The notes under the pieces were generated by a model. It saw only the letters and a list, made by a program, of their open reading frames with translations, was not told the origin of the DNA and did no database searches. 64,000 bases of DNA from Sphingorhabdus pulchriflava (lineage in GTDB: Bacteria > Pseudomonadota > Alphaproteobacteria > Sphingomonadales > Sphingomonadaceae). The DNA lies in assembly GCF_003367235.1 (NCBI RefSeq), contig NZ_QRGP01000001.1:248001-312000 (forward strand). Reading direction: 5' to 3'. The position numbers and the translations under genes are program-made. Numbering within the stretch: the stretch's first letter is position 1; each line of letters begins with the position of its first letter. Of this stretch, positions 49,723 through 59,770 are shown piece after piece.

Positions 49723-50766
49723 ATGCTCTATTCCTTGTTACGTCCGTTGATATTCCGAATCGATGCCGAATCGGCGCACCGATTGTCGATTGCCGCTCTA
49801 GGCGTGATGCCGTCGCTGTCTTGTTACGTTGACAAAGCGCTCGCGACCAAAGTGGCCGGATTGGATTTTCCCAATCCGATAGGGCTCGCGCCAGGATATG
49901 ATAAAAATGCCGAAATTGGCGCGTCAGCCTTTGGTCTAGGCTTTGGGTTTGTGGAACTGGGCACGGTAACGCCAATGCCTCAGAATGGAAACGCAAAGCC
50001 ACGCTTGTTCCGACTTGTCGAGGATCGCGCGGTCATCAATCGAATGGGCTTTAACAATGATGGCATGGAAAAGGTTGCCGAGCGTCTGTCCCGCATGGAT
50101 ATTTCCCGGCTCCCGGGCCGCATCGGCATAAATATCGGAGCGAACAAAGACAGCGCCGATCGCATATCCGACTATGTGGTCGCACTGCGTCGGCTGGGGC
50201 CGCTTGCCGACTATGTTACGGTCAACATCAGTTCCCCGAATACGCCGGGCTTGCGCGCGCTGCAGGACAAGGCGGCATTGGACGATTTGCTCAGCAAAGT
50301 GGTGGAGGCTGCCCCTCATGGAAAGCCGGTTTTCCTGAAGGTAGCTCCTGATCTAAAGCCTGCCGATGTGACCGACATTTGCCAGTCGGTTTCAAAATAT
50401 GGCATCGCCGCGCTCATTGTCAGTAACACGACGATAAGCCGTCCGCCGCTTAAGTCGCGCTACCGAGATGAGAGCGGTGGGCTTTCTGGTGCGCCGCTGC
50501 GTGATTTGGCGCATCAGCGGTTGATCGACTTCCGCCGCGCGAGCGGGGGCAAAATCCCGCTTATCGGGGTAGGCGGGATTGCATCTGCAGAGGATGCTTA
50601 TGTCCGAATCCGCGCAGGGGCTTCGCTGGTGCAGCTTTACAGCGCGCTGGTTTATGAAGGGCCGACCCTTGCCGACAAGATAAACCGCGGGCTTGCGCGA
50701 TTGCTGAAGCGCGATGGATTTACCTCAGTCTCTGATGCTGTCGGTGTCGATGTTCCTGTGTGCTAG
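49723..50766 (+). CDS. pyrD: Dihydroorotate dehydrogenase (quinone), class 2
   Basis: A 347-residue membrane-associated flavoenzyme that oxidises dihydroorotate to orotate in pyrimidine synthesis and passes electrons to quinone. The N-terminal helices (SLLRPLIFRIDAESAHRLSI) mark class 2. FMN and substrate sites are visible in NPIGLAPGYDKNAEIGASAF, NRMGFNNDGMEK, VTVNISSPNTPGLRALQ (the catalytic serine is in this region) and ALIVSNTTISRP. GGVGGIASAEDAYVRIRAGA-type end is intact. ATG 49723 is the start. Confidence 0.95.
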   Translation: MLYSLLRPLIFRIDAESAHRLSIAALGVMPSLSCYVDKALATKVAGLDFPNPIGLAPGYDKNAEIGASAFGLGFGFVELGTVTPMPQNGNAKPRLFRLVEDRAVINRMGFNNDGMEKVAERLSRMDISRLPGRIGINIGANKDSADRISDYVVALRRLGPLADYVTVNISSPNTPGLRALQDKAALDDLLSKVVEAAPHGKPVFLKVAPDLKPADVTDICQSVSKYGIAALIVSNTTISRPPLKSRYRDESGGLSGAPLRDLAHQRLIDFRRASGGKIPLIGVGGIASAEDAYVRIRAGASLVQLYSALVYEGPTLADKINRGLARLLKRDGFTSVSDAVGVDVPVC

Positions 50767-50837
50767 GTTCGTGCGGAACAATTCGGCCAAGTGACAATCG
50801 CATTGCGCCGCTGACGACTTTGGCTAGAGGTAGTTGG

Positions 50838-52604
50838 ATGAAGAGAATTCTGTTGTCGCTTGCCGCCTTTGCTGCACTATCCGCTTCGCCTTCGTCCACT
50901 TTGGCCAAGGCGACCGATCCCAGCCCAGCAATCGCCACTTCTGCCGATCCGCGGGCCACTGCAGCCGGAGCTGAAATTCTGGCGAAAGGTGGCTCTGCGG
51001 CGGATGCTGCGATGGCGATGATGCTCGCCCTGACTGTCGTCGAACCGCAATCGAGCGGAATCGGTGGCGGCGGTTTCCTGGTGCATTATGACGCCAAATC
51101 CTCGACGATCAGCACGATTAATGGCCGCGAAACTGCGCCTGCTGCGGCGACTCCCCAACGCTTTACCGATGCCGATGGCAAACCGCTGCCTTTCTTGCAG
51201 GCATTTCCAGGCGGCAAGTCTGTGGGCGTTCCCGGCAACATCCGATTGATGGCAGAGGCGCACCGCAAATGGGGTAAGCTCAAATGGGCAGATATATTCA
51301 AGCCTGCGATCCGGCTTGCCGAGAAAGGCTTTGTCGTGAACCAGACGCTCGAATCGCGTCTGGCAATGATCGAGCGTTTGTGGCCGAAATTTGAGACGGC
51401 GAAGTCCATCTACTGGATTGATGGTAAACCTGCCAAGGCGGGTAAGACGCTGCGCAATCCCGAACTGGCAAAGACCCTGAAGCTGATTGCGAAAAAGGGC
51501 CCTGATGCATTTTACACCGGCGCGTTAGCCAACAGCATCGTCGATAGCGTCACCAAGAGTCCCGTCGCGCCGGGCGATATGACGCTCGCCGATCTTGCCG
51601 CCTACAAGGCAGTTGAGCAAAATGCCGTCTGCGCCCCGTATCGGGTGTATGTGGTGTGTGGTATGGCGCCACCCTCCTCGGGCGCGACCACAGTGGTGCA
51701 AATCCTCGGCTCGCTTGAGCGCTTCGACATGAAGGCTATGGGCAAGGATGACCCGAAGAGCTGGTATCTGATCGGGCAGGCGATGCAGCTCGCTTATGCA
51801 GACCGCGAAAAATATCTTGGCGACGCATCGTTCGTCCAGGTTCCGGTCGCTGGCCTGATCGACAAAGCCTATCTGGCTGAGCGTTCCGCGCTCATCGATC
51901 CAGCCAAGGCGCGTACTGATTATCCGGCGGGCAGCCCCCCTGGGGCGATGCCGCGCACGGCGGCCATTTCGGGCGAAGTCGCGGGAACGACCCACTTTTC
52001 CGCCGTCGACGGCAAAGGCAGCATTGCCAACATGACCTCAACCATCGAAGGACCGTTTGGCAGCCAGTTGATTGCAGGCGGCTTTTTCCTGAACAATGAA
52101 CTGACCGACTTCACATTTGCGCCCGAAAAGGATGGCGCGCCGGTTGCCAATCGGGTCGAGGGCGGAAAGCGGCCTTTGTCATCAATGGCTCCGACTGTCG
52201 TTTTTGATCGCGACGGAAAGCCGGTGCTGGCGCTTGGCTCTGCAGGTGGCAAGCGCATCATCATGCACGTCACCAAAACGCTGATTGGCGTCATCGATTT
52301 CGGCCTTCCACTGAAAGATGCGATTGCGTTGCCCAATATCTATTTTGGCGGCGGATCTTTGTTGGTGGAGGAGAACACCGCTTTGGCCAACGCGCTCGAT
52401 ATGATTGCGTCTTATGGACAGCAGGTGCAGCCTGCTGATCTGGGATCGAAGGTCAATGGCGTCCAGCTTGTCGACGGTAAATGGACGGGTGCCGCAGATC
52501 CGCGCAGCGAAGGTACGGCGGTTGCGGTTGATGCCAAAGGAAAGCAAATATTGGTCGATGGCGACAAAGCGAAAGATGCAGCACCCGCCGCCAGCGTAGG
52601 CTGA
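50838..52604 (+). CDS. ggt: Gamma-glutamyltransferase
   Basis: A 588-residue exported precursor that cuts glutathione and moves the gamma-glutamyl group to water or amino acids. A signal peptide is at residues 1-22 (MKRILLSLAAFAALSASPSS). The self-cleavage threonine is in AGTTHFSAVDGKGSIANMTS, which becomes the N-terminus of the small subunit; VVEPQSSGIGGGGFLVHYD and MAPPSSGATTVVQILG are also family marks. ATG 50838 has AGAGG eight bases upstream; the open frame from 50760 lacks a site. It follows pyrD after 71 bases. Confidence 0.93.
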   Translation: MKRILLSLAAFAALSASPSSTLAKATDPSPAIATSADPRATAAGAEILAKGGSAADAAMAMMLALTVVEPQSSGIGGGGFLVHYDAKSSTISTINGRETAPAAATPQRFTDADGKPLPFLQAFPGGKSVGVPGNIRLMAEAHRKWGKLKWADIFKPAIRLAEKGFVVNQTLESRLAMIERLWPKFETAKSIYWIDGKPAKAGKTLRNPELAKTLKLIAKKGPDAFYTGALANSIVDSVTKSPVAPGDMTLADLAAYKAVEQNAVCAPYRVYVVCGMAPPSSGATTVVQILGSLERFDMKAMGKDDPKSWYLIGQAMQLAYADREKYLGDASFVQVPVAGLIDKAYLAERSALIDPAKARTDYPAGSPPGAMPRTAAISGEVAGTTHFSAVDGKGSIANMTSTIEGPFGSQLIAGGFFLNNELTDFTFAPEKDGAPVANRVEGGKRPLSSMAPTVVFDRDGKPVLALGSAGGKRIIMHVTKTLIGVIDFGLPLKDAIALPNIYFGGGSLLVEENTALANALDMIASYGQQVQPADLGSKVNGVQLVDGKWTGAADPRSEGTAVAVDAKGKQILVDGDKAKDAAPAASVG

Positions 52605-52688
52605 CCGAGTCTTGCCTAGTGCAATCGGCAGCGCTAGCGTTTGAAAGTCAAATGAGTCCGCAAACGGACCACCCCGGGAGAGTTTTTG

Positions 52689-54494
52689 GTGGCTGACAAT
52701 TTCAACGATTTTGAGTCCGTTCCCAATCTGGTGAGCATGTTCCTGTCGCGCGCAGCATTGCGCGGCGACCGGCCGTTCCTTGGCTACAAGCATGGCGACG
52801 AATGGCGCACAATCAGCTGGGCTGAAACAGCGCGCCGCGTTGCAGGGCTTGCCAAAAGCCTAAAGGCGATGGGTCTGAAAAAAGGCGACCGGGTGATGCT
52901 GGTTTCCGAAAACCGGCCAGAATGGTGCATAGCCGACCTAGGCATCATGGCGGCCGGTTGCGTGACGGTGCCGACCTACATCACCAACACCGAACGTGAT
53001 CACCAGCACATATTGGACAACAGCCAGTCACGCGCGGTGATTGTTTCGACCGCCAAGCTAGCCCAGCATCTGATGCCCGCCGTTGTCCGTTCTTCCGAAT
53101 GTGAATTTGTGATCGGTATGGAGCCGTTGAAAGTCACCCAACGTGGCCAGCAAAAGCATCATGATTGGGCCGATCTGGTTCAGGGCACCGATGCCGATGT
53201 TGCGGTACTGACCGAAGAAATGGCGCATGTTGGCCGACGCGAACTCGCTTGCATCATCTATACCAGCGGCACCGGCGGCGCACCGCGTGGGGTAATGCTG
53301 CACCATGGTTCGATCATCTGCAATGTCGATGGCGCGGCACAAGTGCTGCGCGAGGATTTCGGCCTCGATAACGAACGCTTCCTTTCCTTCCTGCCGCTCA
53401 GCCACGCTTACGAACATTCTGGCGGGCAGTTTTTGCCCATCGGCGTTGGCGCGGAAATCTATTATGCCGAGGGTCTGGAAAAGCTCGCGAGTAATATCGA
53501 GGAAACCCAGCCGACGATCATGGTTGTGGTGCCGCGCCTGTTTGAGGTGCTGCGTGCGCGCATGATCAAGCAGGTCGAAAAGCAAGGCAAGGTGCCGAGC
53601 TATTTGCTCGATAAAGCGCTGACCATTGGTGAGCGTGATTATAGCGGCAAGAAACGCTTCCGCGATGCGCCGATGCGCGCGATCCTTTCACGCACGCTGA
53701 AACCCAAGATTCGTGCGCGTTTCGGCGGGCGGATGAAGGCGATGGTGTCGGGCGGCGCGCCGCTGAACCCTGATATCGGCGTGTTCTTCCAGTCATTGGG
53801 GATCACACTCTTGCAGGGTTATGGCCAGACCGAGAGCGGTCCGGTCGTGAGCTGCAATCGGCCCAAGACTGGGATCAAGATGGACACCGTCGGCGCACCG
53901 CTCAAAGGCGTAGAGGTAAAGATCGCCGACGACGGCGAAATTCTTGTACGCGGTGAGCTGGTGATGCTCGGCTATTGGAACAACGATGCTGAAACGGCAC
54001 GTGTCATCAAGGACGGCTGGCTGCACACGGGCGATATTGGCCATTTCGATGAAAAGGGCCGGATCAAGATAACCGACCGCAAGAAAGATATCATCGTCAA
54101 TGACAAGGGCGACAATGTCGCGCCGCAAAAGGTGGAAGGCATGCTGACGCTGCAGCCTGAGATATTGCAGGCGATGGTCTCAGGCGACAAGCGGCCTTAT
54201 ATTGTCGGCCTGATCGTACCCGATCCCGAATGGGCGCTCGATTGGGCGCGCGGGCAGGGAATGAAATATGATTTTGCCGAGCTGCAGGACAACCCCCAAT
54301 TCCGTGCGGCAGTCCGGGCCGCGGTTGACCGGGTCAACAAGGATTTGTCGGTGACCGAAAAGGTCCGTCAGTTCGAATTTGCCGATGAACCCTTCACCAT
54401 CGAAAATGGCGAAATGACACCGAGCATGAAGATCCGGCGCCATATGATCCGCGAGCGTTACAAGGATCGCGTCGACGGGATGTATAAGGGGTAG
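52689..54494 (+). CDS. Long-chain acyl-CoA ligase (AMP-binding)
   Basis: A 601-residue adenylate-forming enzyme of the FadD15-like group that activates fatty acids. The phosphate loop is IIYTSGTGGAPRGVMLHHGS, the A5 motif LQGYGQTESGPVVSCN, A7 GWLHTGDIGHFDEKGRIKI, and A8 DRKKDIIVNDKGDNVAPQKV. GTG 52689 is 8 bases after GGGAG; TTG 52686 is also in frame. This group commonly acts on long acyl chains at the membrane; the exact substrate is not readable. Followed by a convergent ung-gltX pair. Confidence 0.9.
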   Translation: MADNFNDFESVPNLVSMFLSRAALRGDRPFLGYKHGDEWRTISWAETARRVAGLAKSLKAMGLKKGDRVMLVSENRPEWCIADLGIMAAGCVTVPTYITNTERDHQHILDNSQSRAVIVSTAKLAQHLMPAVVRSSECEFVIGMEPLKVTQRGQQKHHDWADLVQGTDADVAVLTEEMAHVGRRELACIIYTSGTGGAPRGVMLHHGSIICNVDGAAQVLREDFGLDNERFLSFLPLSHAYEHSGGQFLPIGVGAEIYYAEGLEKLASNIEETQPTIMVVVPRLFEVLRARMIKQVEKQGKVPSYLLDKALTIGERDYSGKKRFRDAPMRAILSRTLKPKIRARFGGRMKAMVSGGAPLNPDIGVFFQSLGITLLQGYGQTESGPVVSCNRPKTGIKMDTVGAPLKGVEVKIADDGEILVRGELVMLGYWNNDAETARVIKDGWLHTGDIGHFDEKGRIKITDRKKDIIVNDKGDNVAPQKVEGMLTLQPEILQAMVSGDKRPYIVGLIVPDPEWALDWARGQGMKYDFAELQDNPQFRAAVRAAVDRVNKDLSVTEKVRQFEFADEPFTIENGEMTPSMKIRRHMIRERYKDRVDGMYKG

Positions 54495-54497
54495 TCC

Positions 54498-55184
54498 TCA
54501 GACTTCCGGCAATGCCCAATCGATCGGCGGCAAGCCTTTGCTTTCCAGAAACGCGTTACACTTGGAAAAATGCCGACACCCCAGAAAGCCGTTATGCGCC
54601 GACAATGGTGAGGGATGTGCGGCCTTCAGCACCAAATGCTTTGTCGTGTCGACAAAGGCCGCCTTTTTCTGGGCATAGGCACCCCATAGCAGGAAGACGA
54701 CGGGTTCCTCTCGCGCGTTGACCAGCCGGATGACCGCATCGGTAAAGCGTTCCCAGCCCTTGCCCTGATGTGCGGCGGCTTTCGCCATCTCAACGGTGAG
54801 GACGCTGTTGAGCAATAACACGCCTTGCTGTGCCCAATGTTCGAGGAAACCGTGGCGCGGTCGTTCGATACCCAGGTCCGACTGCAGTTCCTTGTAAATA
54901 TTCACAAGGCTCGGTGGCGGCGGGACGCCAGGCTTAACGCTGAAGCACAGCCCATGCGCCTGACCCGGACCGTGATAGGGATCCTGCCCCAAGATCACCA
55001 CCCGAACCTTATCCAATGGCGTCAGGTCCATTGCGCGGAACCATTCGGCACCCTTCGGAAAAATCCGTTTGCCCGCAGCTTTTTCGGCCACCAGGAAGGA
55101 ACGCAACTGCGCCATATAGTCCGCTTCGAACTCCGGCCGAAGCGGTGCCTTCCAGCTTTCGTGCAGGGCTATATTGTCGCTCAT
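54498..55184 (-). CDS. ung: Uracil-DNA glycosylase
   Basis: A 228-residue family 1 uracil-DNA glycosylase that removes uracil from DNA. The catalytic aspartate is in [18 protein letters not shown], the substrate-binding [12 protein letters not shown] is typical, and the leucine loop is [19 protein letters not shown]. Complete compared with the usual ~225 residues. The ATG at 55184 overlaps the gltX stop by four bases, so it is probably made from the gltX message. Confidence 0.95.
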   Translation of the reverse strand: MSDNIALHESWKAPLRPEFEADYMAQLRSFLVAEKAAGKRIFPKGAEWFRAMDLTPLDKVRVVILGQDPYHGPGQAHGLCFSVKPGVPPPPSLVNIYKELQSDLGIERPRHGFLEHWAQQGVLLLNSVLTVEMAKAAAHQGKGWERFTDAVIRLVNAREEPVVFLLWGAYAQKKAAFVDTTKHLVLKAAHPSPLSAHNGFLGCRHFSKCNAFLESKGLPPIDWALPEV

Positions 55185-56695
55185 TCGGCCGAAGCGTCTG
55201 CCTTCGCCAGCGCAGCCGTCCAGGCTTCGGTTTCCTTCTTGCTAGCGGGGCCGAGCAATTCCATCGCATGGCGCAGACGTTCGCGCAGGATGTCGCGGCC
55301 GAGATGGGTGATCGCGTCGAACAAAGGCACGCCTTGCGGCGCACCGAGGACGGCAAGGTAGAAGGCGCGGATCATATCTTTCAGTTTGATCTCGAGCGCA
55401 GCTGCCGTCTTGCGCAGCGCGGCATCGACGCCGTCCTTGTTCCATTCGATCATCGCGTCGAACTGCTGCAGCGCCAATGTATAAGCTGCACGCTGCTGGT
55501 CTGCGTCGATCTTCACGCCGTCGCGCAGCTTTTCAGCCGTCATGCCTTCGATCCGGTTCATGAAGAAGGGAGCAACGAGCGCGCCCAGATCGCCGAGCTT
55601 GACGATGCGGCTCTGCGCCATTTCGGCGATGGGCAGCAGATATTCGTCATTAAGTGCCCATTTACGCACTTCGCCGAGGAATTGTTCGGTCGTCAGTTCC
55701 TCACGCATATAGCGACCATTGAGCCAGTCGAGTTTCGACGTGTCGAACACCGGTCCGCCCAGCGAAATGTTTGCCACATCAAAGCCGTCGATCAGTTCCT
55801 GAAGCGAAGTCTTCTCATCCTCCTCGCTCGCGCTCTTGATGAACAGGCCGAGGAAGTTCTGCATCGCGGCGGGCAGATATCCGGCACGCTGGTAATAGAG
55901 GATGCTCGTCGGGTTTTTGCGCTTTGACAGCTTCGACCGGTCTGCGTTACGCAGCAACGGCAGGTGGGTGAGCACCGGCGGCTCCCAACCAAAATATTGA
56001 TACAGTAACAGATGCTTGGGCGCGGAAGAAATCCACTCCTCGCCGCGCATCACATGGGTGATGCCCATCAGGTGATCGTCGACGACATTGGCGAGGTGGT
56101 AGGTCGGCAGGCCATCCGACTTCATCAGCACCTGCATGTCGACCACCGAATATTCGAACTCGATCGGCCCGCGTAGCGTATCCTGCACCACGCATACGCC
56201 TTCGTTCGGGACCATCATGCGCACGACATGGCTCATGCCCTTGGCATCGCGTTCGGCGCATTCGGCCTGGGTCAGCTTGGCGCAGCGACCATCATATTTG
56301 GGCGGCTGTTTCGCGGCCATTTGCTGCGCGCGCATGCTCGCCAGTTCATCGGGCGTGCAATAGCATTTGAAGGCGTGGCCATCATTGAGCAGGCGGTTGC
56401 AATGCTCGGTATAGATCGCGCTGCGTTCGGACTGGCGATAGGGGCCGTGCGGGCCGCCGACATCGGGGCCTTCATCCCAGCTCAAACCCAGCCAGCGCAG
56501 CGAATCGAGGATCTTCTCTTCGGACTCGCGCGTCGAGCGCACCTGATCGGTATCCTCGATACGCAGCAGGAATTGCCCGCCATGTTTTTTGGCAAAGCAG
56601 TAATTGATCAGCGCGATATAGGCAGTTCCGACATGCGGATCGCCGGTCGGTGAAGGGGCGACACGGGTGCGGACAGGCTTGGTCATTTCAGTCAT
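55181..56695 (-). CDS. gltX: Glutamyl-tRNA synthetase
   Basis: A 504-residue class I aminoacyl-tRNA synthetase that charges tRNA-Glu (and, in organisms lacking GlnRS, often tRNA-Gln). The HIGH-type motif is [20 protein letters not shown] and the KMSKS-type loop is [34 protein letters not shown] is a conserved GluRS segment. ATG 56695 has AGAGG eight bases upstream and is preferred over TTG 56713; ATG 56686 is another option. Divergent from the PhoX gene. Confidence 0.95.
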   Translation of the reverse strand: MTEMTKPVRTRVAPSPTGDPHVGTAYIALINYCFAKKHGGQFLLRIEDTDQVRSTRESEEKILDSLRWLGLSWDEGPDVGGPHGPYRQSERSAIYTEHCNRLLNDGHAFKCYCTPDELASMRAQQMAAKQPPKYDGRCAKLTQAECAERDAKGMSHVVRMMVPNEGVCVVQDTLRGPIEFEYSVVDMQVLMKSDGLPTYHLANVVDDHLMGITHVMRGEEWISSAPKHLLLYQYFGWEPPVLTHLPLLRNADRSKLSKRKNPTSILYYQRAGYLPAAMQNFLGLFIKSASEEDEKTSLQELIDGFDVANISLGGPVFDTSKLDWLNGRYMREELTTEQFLGEVRKWALNDEYLLPIAEMAQSRIVKLGDLGALVAPFFMNRIEGMTAEKLRDGVKIDADQQRAAYTLALQQFDAMIEWNKDGVDAALRKTAAALEIKLKDMIRAFYLAVLGAPQGVPLFDAITHLGRDILRERLRHAMELLGPASKKETEAWTAALAKADASAE

Positions 56696-56778
56696 GCGGC
56701 GGGCCTCTATCAAGCTGCAACCGTCTTGTCATCTTTGCGCTTCAACGGCACAACAAAACAAAGCTAAAGGACAATCAG

Positions 56779-58122
56779 ATGCAAATTAGCCGCCGCAGTT
56801 TCAATTTCGGTCTCGGAAGCCTGGCCTTTGCGGGAATTGCCGAGCGGGCCTGCGCGCAGATCCCGCCCGCCGCGCGTAGCGAAGTGCCGGGCTATGGTGC
56901 CTTGGTCCGCGATCCGAACAATCTGATAGACTTGCCCAAGGGCTTTTCCTACCGCGTGATTTCGCGCTTCGGCAACATCATGGACGATGGCTATCTGGTG
57001 CCGAGCGCCGGGGACGGCATGGGTGCATTTGCAGCGGGGAAGGGCAAGGTCGCGCTGGTTCGCAACCATGAACTCAACATCCGCGATGCCCGTTTCGGGC
57101 CGTTCACCGGTAAGGTGGCAGATGATTTCGCCGCCTATGATCGCGGCAAGGATGGCATGCCGCTGCCGGGTGGAACCACGACCCTGATCTACGATCTGAA
57201 ATCTCAAAAGGTCGAAAAGCAATGGCTCAGCCTGTCGGGCACGATCCGTAACTGCGCGGGCGGCATCACGCCCTGGGGCAGCTGGCTCACCTGTGAGGAA
57301 AACGTGACACGTGCAGGCGACACCGTAGGCAAGGATCATGGCTATATCTTCGAAGTGCCGTCCGGCCATATGGGGCTGGTCGCACCGGTGCCGCTGAAGG
57401 CGATGGGGCGCTTCAACCATGAGGCCGCCTGCGTCGATCCGCGCACCGGCATTGTCTATCTGACCGAAGATCGCGACGACAGTTTGCTCTATCGTTTCCT
57501 GCCCGATGCCAAAGGCGAGCTGGCCAAGGGCGGGCGGTTGGAAGCACTGGCACTGGACGGTGTCGCGGACAGCCGCAACTGGAGCGAAGCCGCCGTAATG
57601 CGTGGCAAGACCTACACACCGCGCTGGGTCGCTCTCGATAATCCGGAGGCGCCCGACGACGATCTGCGCAAACGCGGTGCCGCGAAGGGGGCGACCCTGT
57701 TCGCGCGCGGTGAGGGCATCTGGTGGGGCGAAGATGAGCTTTATTTCACCTGCACCGATGGCGGCGCGATCAAGCATGGTCAGATTTATCGCCTGCGTCC
57801 CGGAATAGGCAGCGCTTCCGACAGCCTCGATCTGTTCTACGAATCGACCGATGCCGCTGCCTATAATTATGGCGACAACCTTTGCGTAATGCCGACCGGT
57901 CACCTCATGGTCTGCGAAGACCAGTATACCGAAATCGTCGACAACCACCTCCGCGGCATCACCCCTGCCGGTAAGGCCTACACCTTTGCAAAGAGCCGGG
58001 TACAAACCGAATTTGCAGGCGCCTGTTTTTCGCCCGACGGATCGACCTTCTTTGTCAACCTGATGTGGCCGACAATGACGCTGGCCATTACGGGGCCGTG
58101 GGGGCGGGTGCGGGCCAGCTAG
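56779..58122 (+). CDS. PhoX-family (DUF839) phosphatase-like exported protein
   Basis: A 447-residue exported protein with a twin-arginine signal (SRRSFNFGLGSLAFAG, Ala-Gln cleavage near residue 23). The six-bladed propeller of PhoX/DUF839 is shown by VALVRNHELNIRD, GTTTLIYDLKSQKVEKQW, TCEENVTRAG, FNHEAACVDPRTG, VYLTEDRDDSLLYRFLPD, and the late VCEDQYTEI. PhoX enzymes hydrolyse phosphomonoesters using calcium and iron; many DUF839 members are uncharacterised. ATG 56779 has AAAGGA seven bases upstream; an open frame to 56650 lacks a site. Convergent with PhoD; the genes are seven bases apart. Confidence 0.85.
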   Translation: MQISRRSFNFGLGSLAFAGIAERACAQIPPAARSEVPGYGALVRDPNNLIDLPKGFSYRVISRFGNIMDDGYLVPSAGDGMGAFAAGKGKVALVRNHELNIRDARFGPFTGKVADDFAAYDRGKDGMPLPGGTTTLIYDLKSQKVEKQWLSLSGTIRNCAGGITPWGSWLTCEENVTRAGDTVGKDHGYIFEVPSGHMGLVAPVPLKAMGRFNHEAACVDPRTGIVYLTEDRDDSLLYRFLPDAKGELAKGGRLEALALDGVADSRNWSEAAVMRGKTYTPRWVALDNPEAPDDDLRKRGAAKGATLFARGEGIWWGEDELYFTCTDGGAIKHGQIYRLRPGIGSASDSLDLFYESTDAAAYNYGDNLCVMPTGHLMVCEDQYTEIVDNHLRGITPAGKAYTFAKSRVQTEFAGACFSPDGSTFFVNLMWPTMTLAITGPWGRVRAS

Positions 58123-58129
58123 GCCCGCT

Positions 58130-59767
58130 TTAGCCCAGCTTTCGTTTTCCATGCTGTGCTGCCATCCTGTGCAGTCCAGCCAGGCGCGGGGAGCGTTCCT
58201 TCACCGTTTCGACAAAGCGCCATTCGCTGGTCGCTTGCGCCGGGGTCAGTTCGACGATCATGTACCCCCGACGGCTGCTGTCCATCCATTTGAGACCTTT
58301 GTTGCGTGCCATCACGCCTTTGGCCACTGTCGCTGGAGTGGCTCCGGTGAAATAGGACTCAAAGCCGGGTGAACTGACGCTCTGGCCGGCGAATTCAACG
58401 CCTGCCGACTTGCCGTCATGTTTCAAATCAAACGCCCACGCATTGTGGCTGTCGCCGGTTAGCACGACAAGGTCAGCCTTTGAATTTTGCGCGGCGGAAA
58501 GCGCACGTGCGCGTGCTGCGGGATAGCCATCCCAGGCGTCGAGATTGGCCGGTATTCCTCCCTTGGCAGCCATTGCGCCGCGACGGACGCGCGCCTTGGC
58601 GAAATCGGGCGCATCGGGGGCGAGCCAATCGACTGTGGCATCAGGCTGCAGGATCGTTCCCATGATCGTCTGTTGCGCCCAGATATTCCACTTCGCCTTG
58701 CTGTTTTGGAATCCGCTGCTCAGCCAGCTTTCCTGGACTTGCCCCAGCATCGTCCTATCGGTTGCTTGCCAATCGCCTTGGGTAAAGCCCTTGATCGCCG
58801 CCAGCGTCGCGGCCTGATCAGCGCCCTTGGGGATTTGCAACTCGGCAGGCTTGGACCGCGCACCGATGCGGCTCTCGGTCATGAAGATTTGGGCGAGATC
58901 GCCGATGCGATAGCCGGTCCAGCGTTCACCCATATCCAGATCGCGCACCGGCATCCATTCGCGATAGGCCTTCTCGGCGGCGGCCTTGCGTGTTTGCCAG
59001 TCGCCTTCATTCGCCTGATGGTTCTGTGCGCCATCGGCATAGGCATCATTGGCGAACTCGTGATCGTCCCACATGCACAGCATCGGCGCGCGGGCGTGGA
59101 TCGCCTGCAGGTCGGGGTCGGCGCGATAGCTGGCATAACGCAGGCGATAGTCGGCGAGGCTGACAATCTCGTTTGCCGGTTCGATCAGGCGTCCGGCGAC
59201 GGTGTCCTTGGCTGAAGGATAATCGCCGCGCTGATATTCATAGATATAATCGCCGAGGTGCAACGCTATGTCAAAGTCACCGACCTGTGCCGCATGGGCA
59301 TAGGCATTGAACCAGCCGAACGGCATGTTCGAACAGGAAAAAACCGCCATCCGGTATCGATCAATCCCGCCTTCGGGCAAGGTGCGCGTTTGGCCGATGG
59401 GGGAGACGCTGCCATCGGGGGCGATGAAGCGGTAATAATAGGCTTTGCCAGGCTCCAATCCGCTCAGGATAGCCTTTGCGGTGTAATCGCGGCCCGGAAC
59501 AGCCACTGTCTCCGCACCCGCTATGATTGAGCGGAAGTCAGGGGTTTCGCTAATCTCTGCCTTCAATTTAGTCTCCGTCAGATCGGAGACAAAGCGCGTC
59601 CAGAGCAACACCGAATTCTGCAAGGGTTCTCCGCTCGCTACGCCATGGCTGAAGCCTTTCGTCAGCGATGCCTGCATCGCCGCCAGCGCCCCCCCCGGAA
59701 GGCTGAGCGCGCCCAGCCCGTAAACACCGGTTTTCAGAAGCAGGCGGCGGTCGAAATGCGCAGTCAT
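58130..59767 (-). CDS. phoD: PhoD-type alkaline phosphatase
   Basis: A 545-residue metallophosphoesterase with a twin-arginine type signal (FDRRLLLKTGVYGLGALSLP). It has a fibronectin-like N-domain (HGVASGEPLQNSVLLWTRFV), then the PhoD core: MAVFSCSNMPFGWFNAY, FDIALHLGDYIYEYQRGD, the CMWDDHEFANDAY metal-ligand motif and VVLTGDSHNAWAFDL. PhoD uses calcium and iron to release phosphate from diesters and monoesters outside the cytoplasm. It precedes a DUF3667 gene by three bases; both probably share a promoter to the right. Its PhoX neighbour converges on it. Confidence 0.9.
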   Translation of the reverse strand: MTAHFDRRLLLKTGVYGLGALSLPGGALAAMQASLTKGFSHGVASGEPLQNSVLLWTRFVSDLTETKLKAEISETPDFRSIIAGAETVAVPGRDYTAKAILSGLEPGKAYYYRFIAPDGSVSPIGQTRTLPEGGIDRYRMAVFSCSNMPFGWFNAYAHAAQVGDFDIALHLGDYIYEYQRGDYPSAKDTVAGRLIEPANEIVSLADYRLRYASYRADPDLQAIHARAPMLCMWDDHEFANDAYADGAQNHQANEGDWQTRKAAAEKAYREWMPVRDLDMGERWTGYRIGDLAQIFMTESRIGARSKPAELQIPKGADQAATLAAIKGFTQGDWQATDRTMLGQVQESWLSSGFQNSKAKWNIWAQQTIMGTILQPDATVDWLAPDAPDFAKARVRRGAMAAKGGIPANLDAWDGYPAARARALSAAQNSKADLVVLTGDSHNAWAFDLKHDGKSAGVEFAGQSVSSPGFESYFTGATPATVAKGVMARNKGLKWMDSSRRGYMIVELTPAQATSEWRFVETVKERSPRLAGLHRMAAQHGKRKLG

Positions 59768-59770
59768 CGG

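Noticed and set aside
56764-58152. A 462-residue frame antisense to the PhoX gene.
   Set aside because: It is a codon-bias shadow of the PhoX gene, which has a signal peptide, family motifs and a ribosome site.
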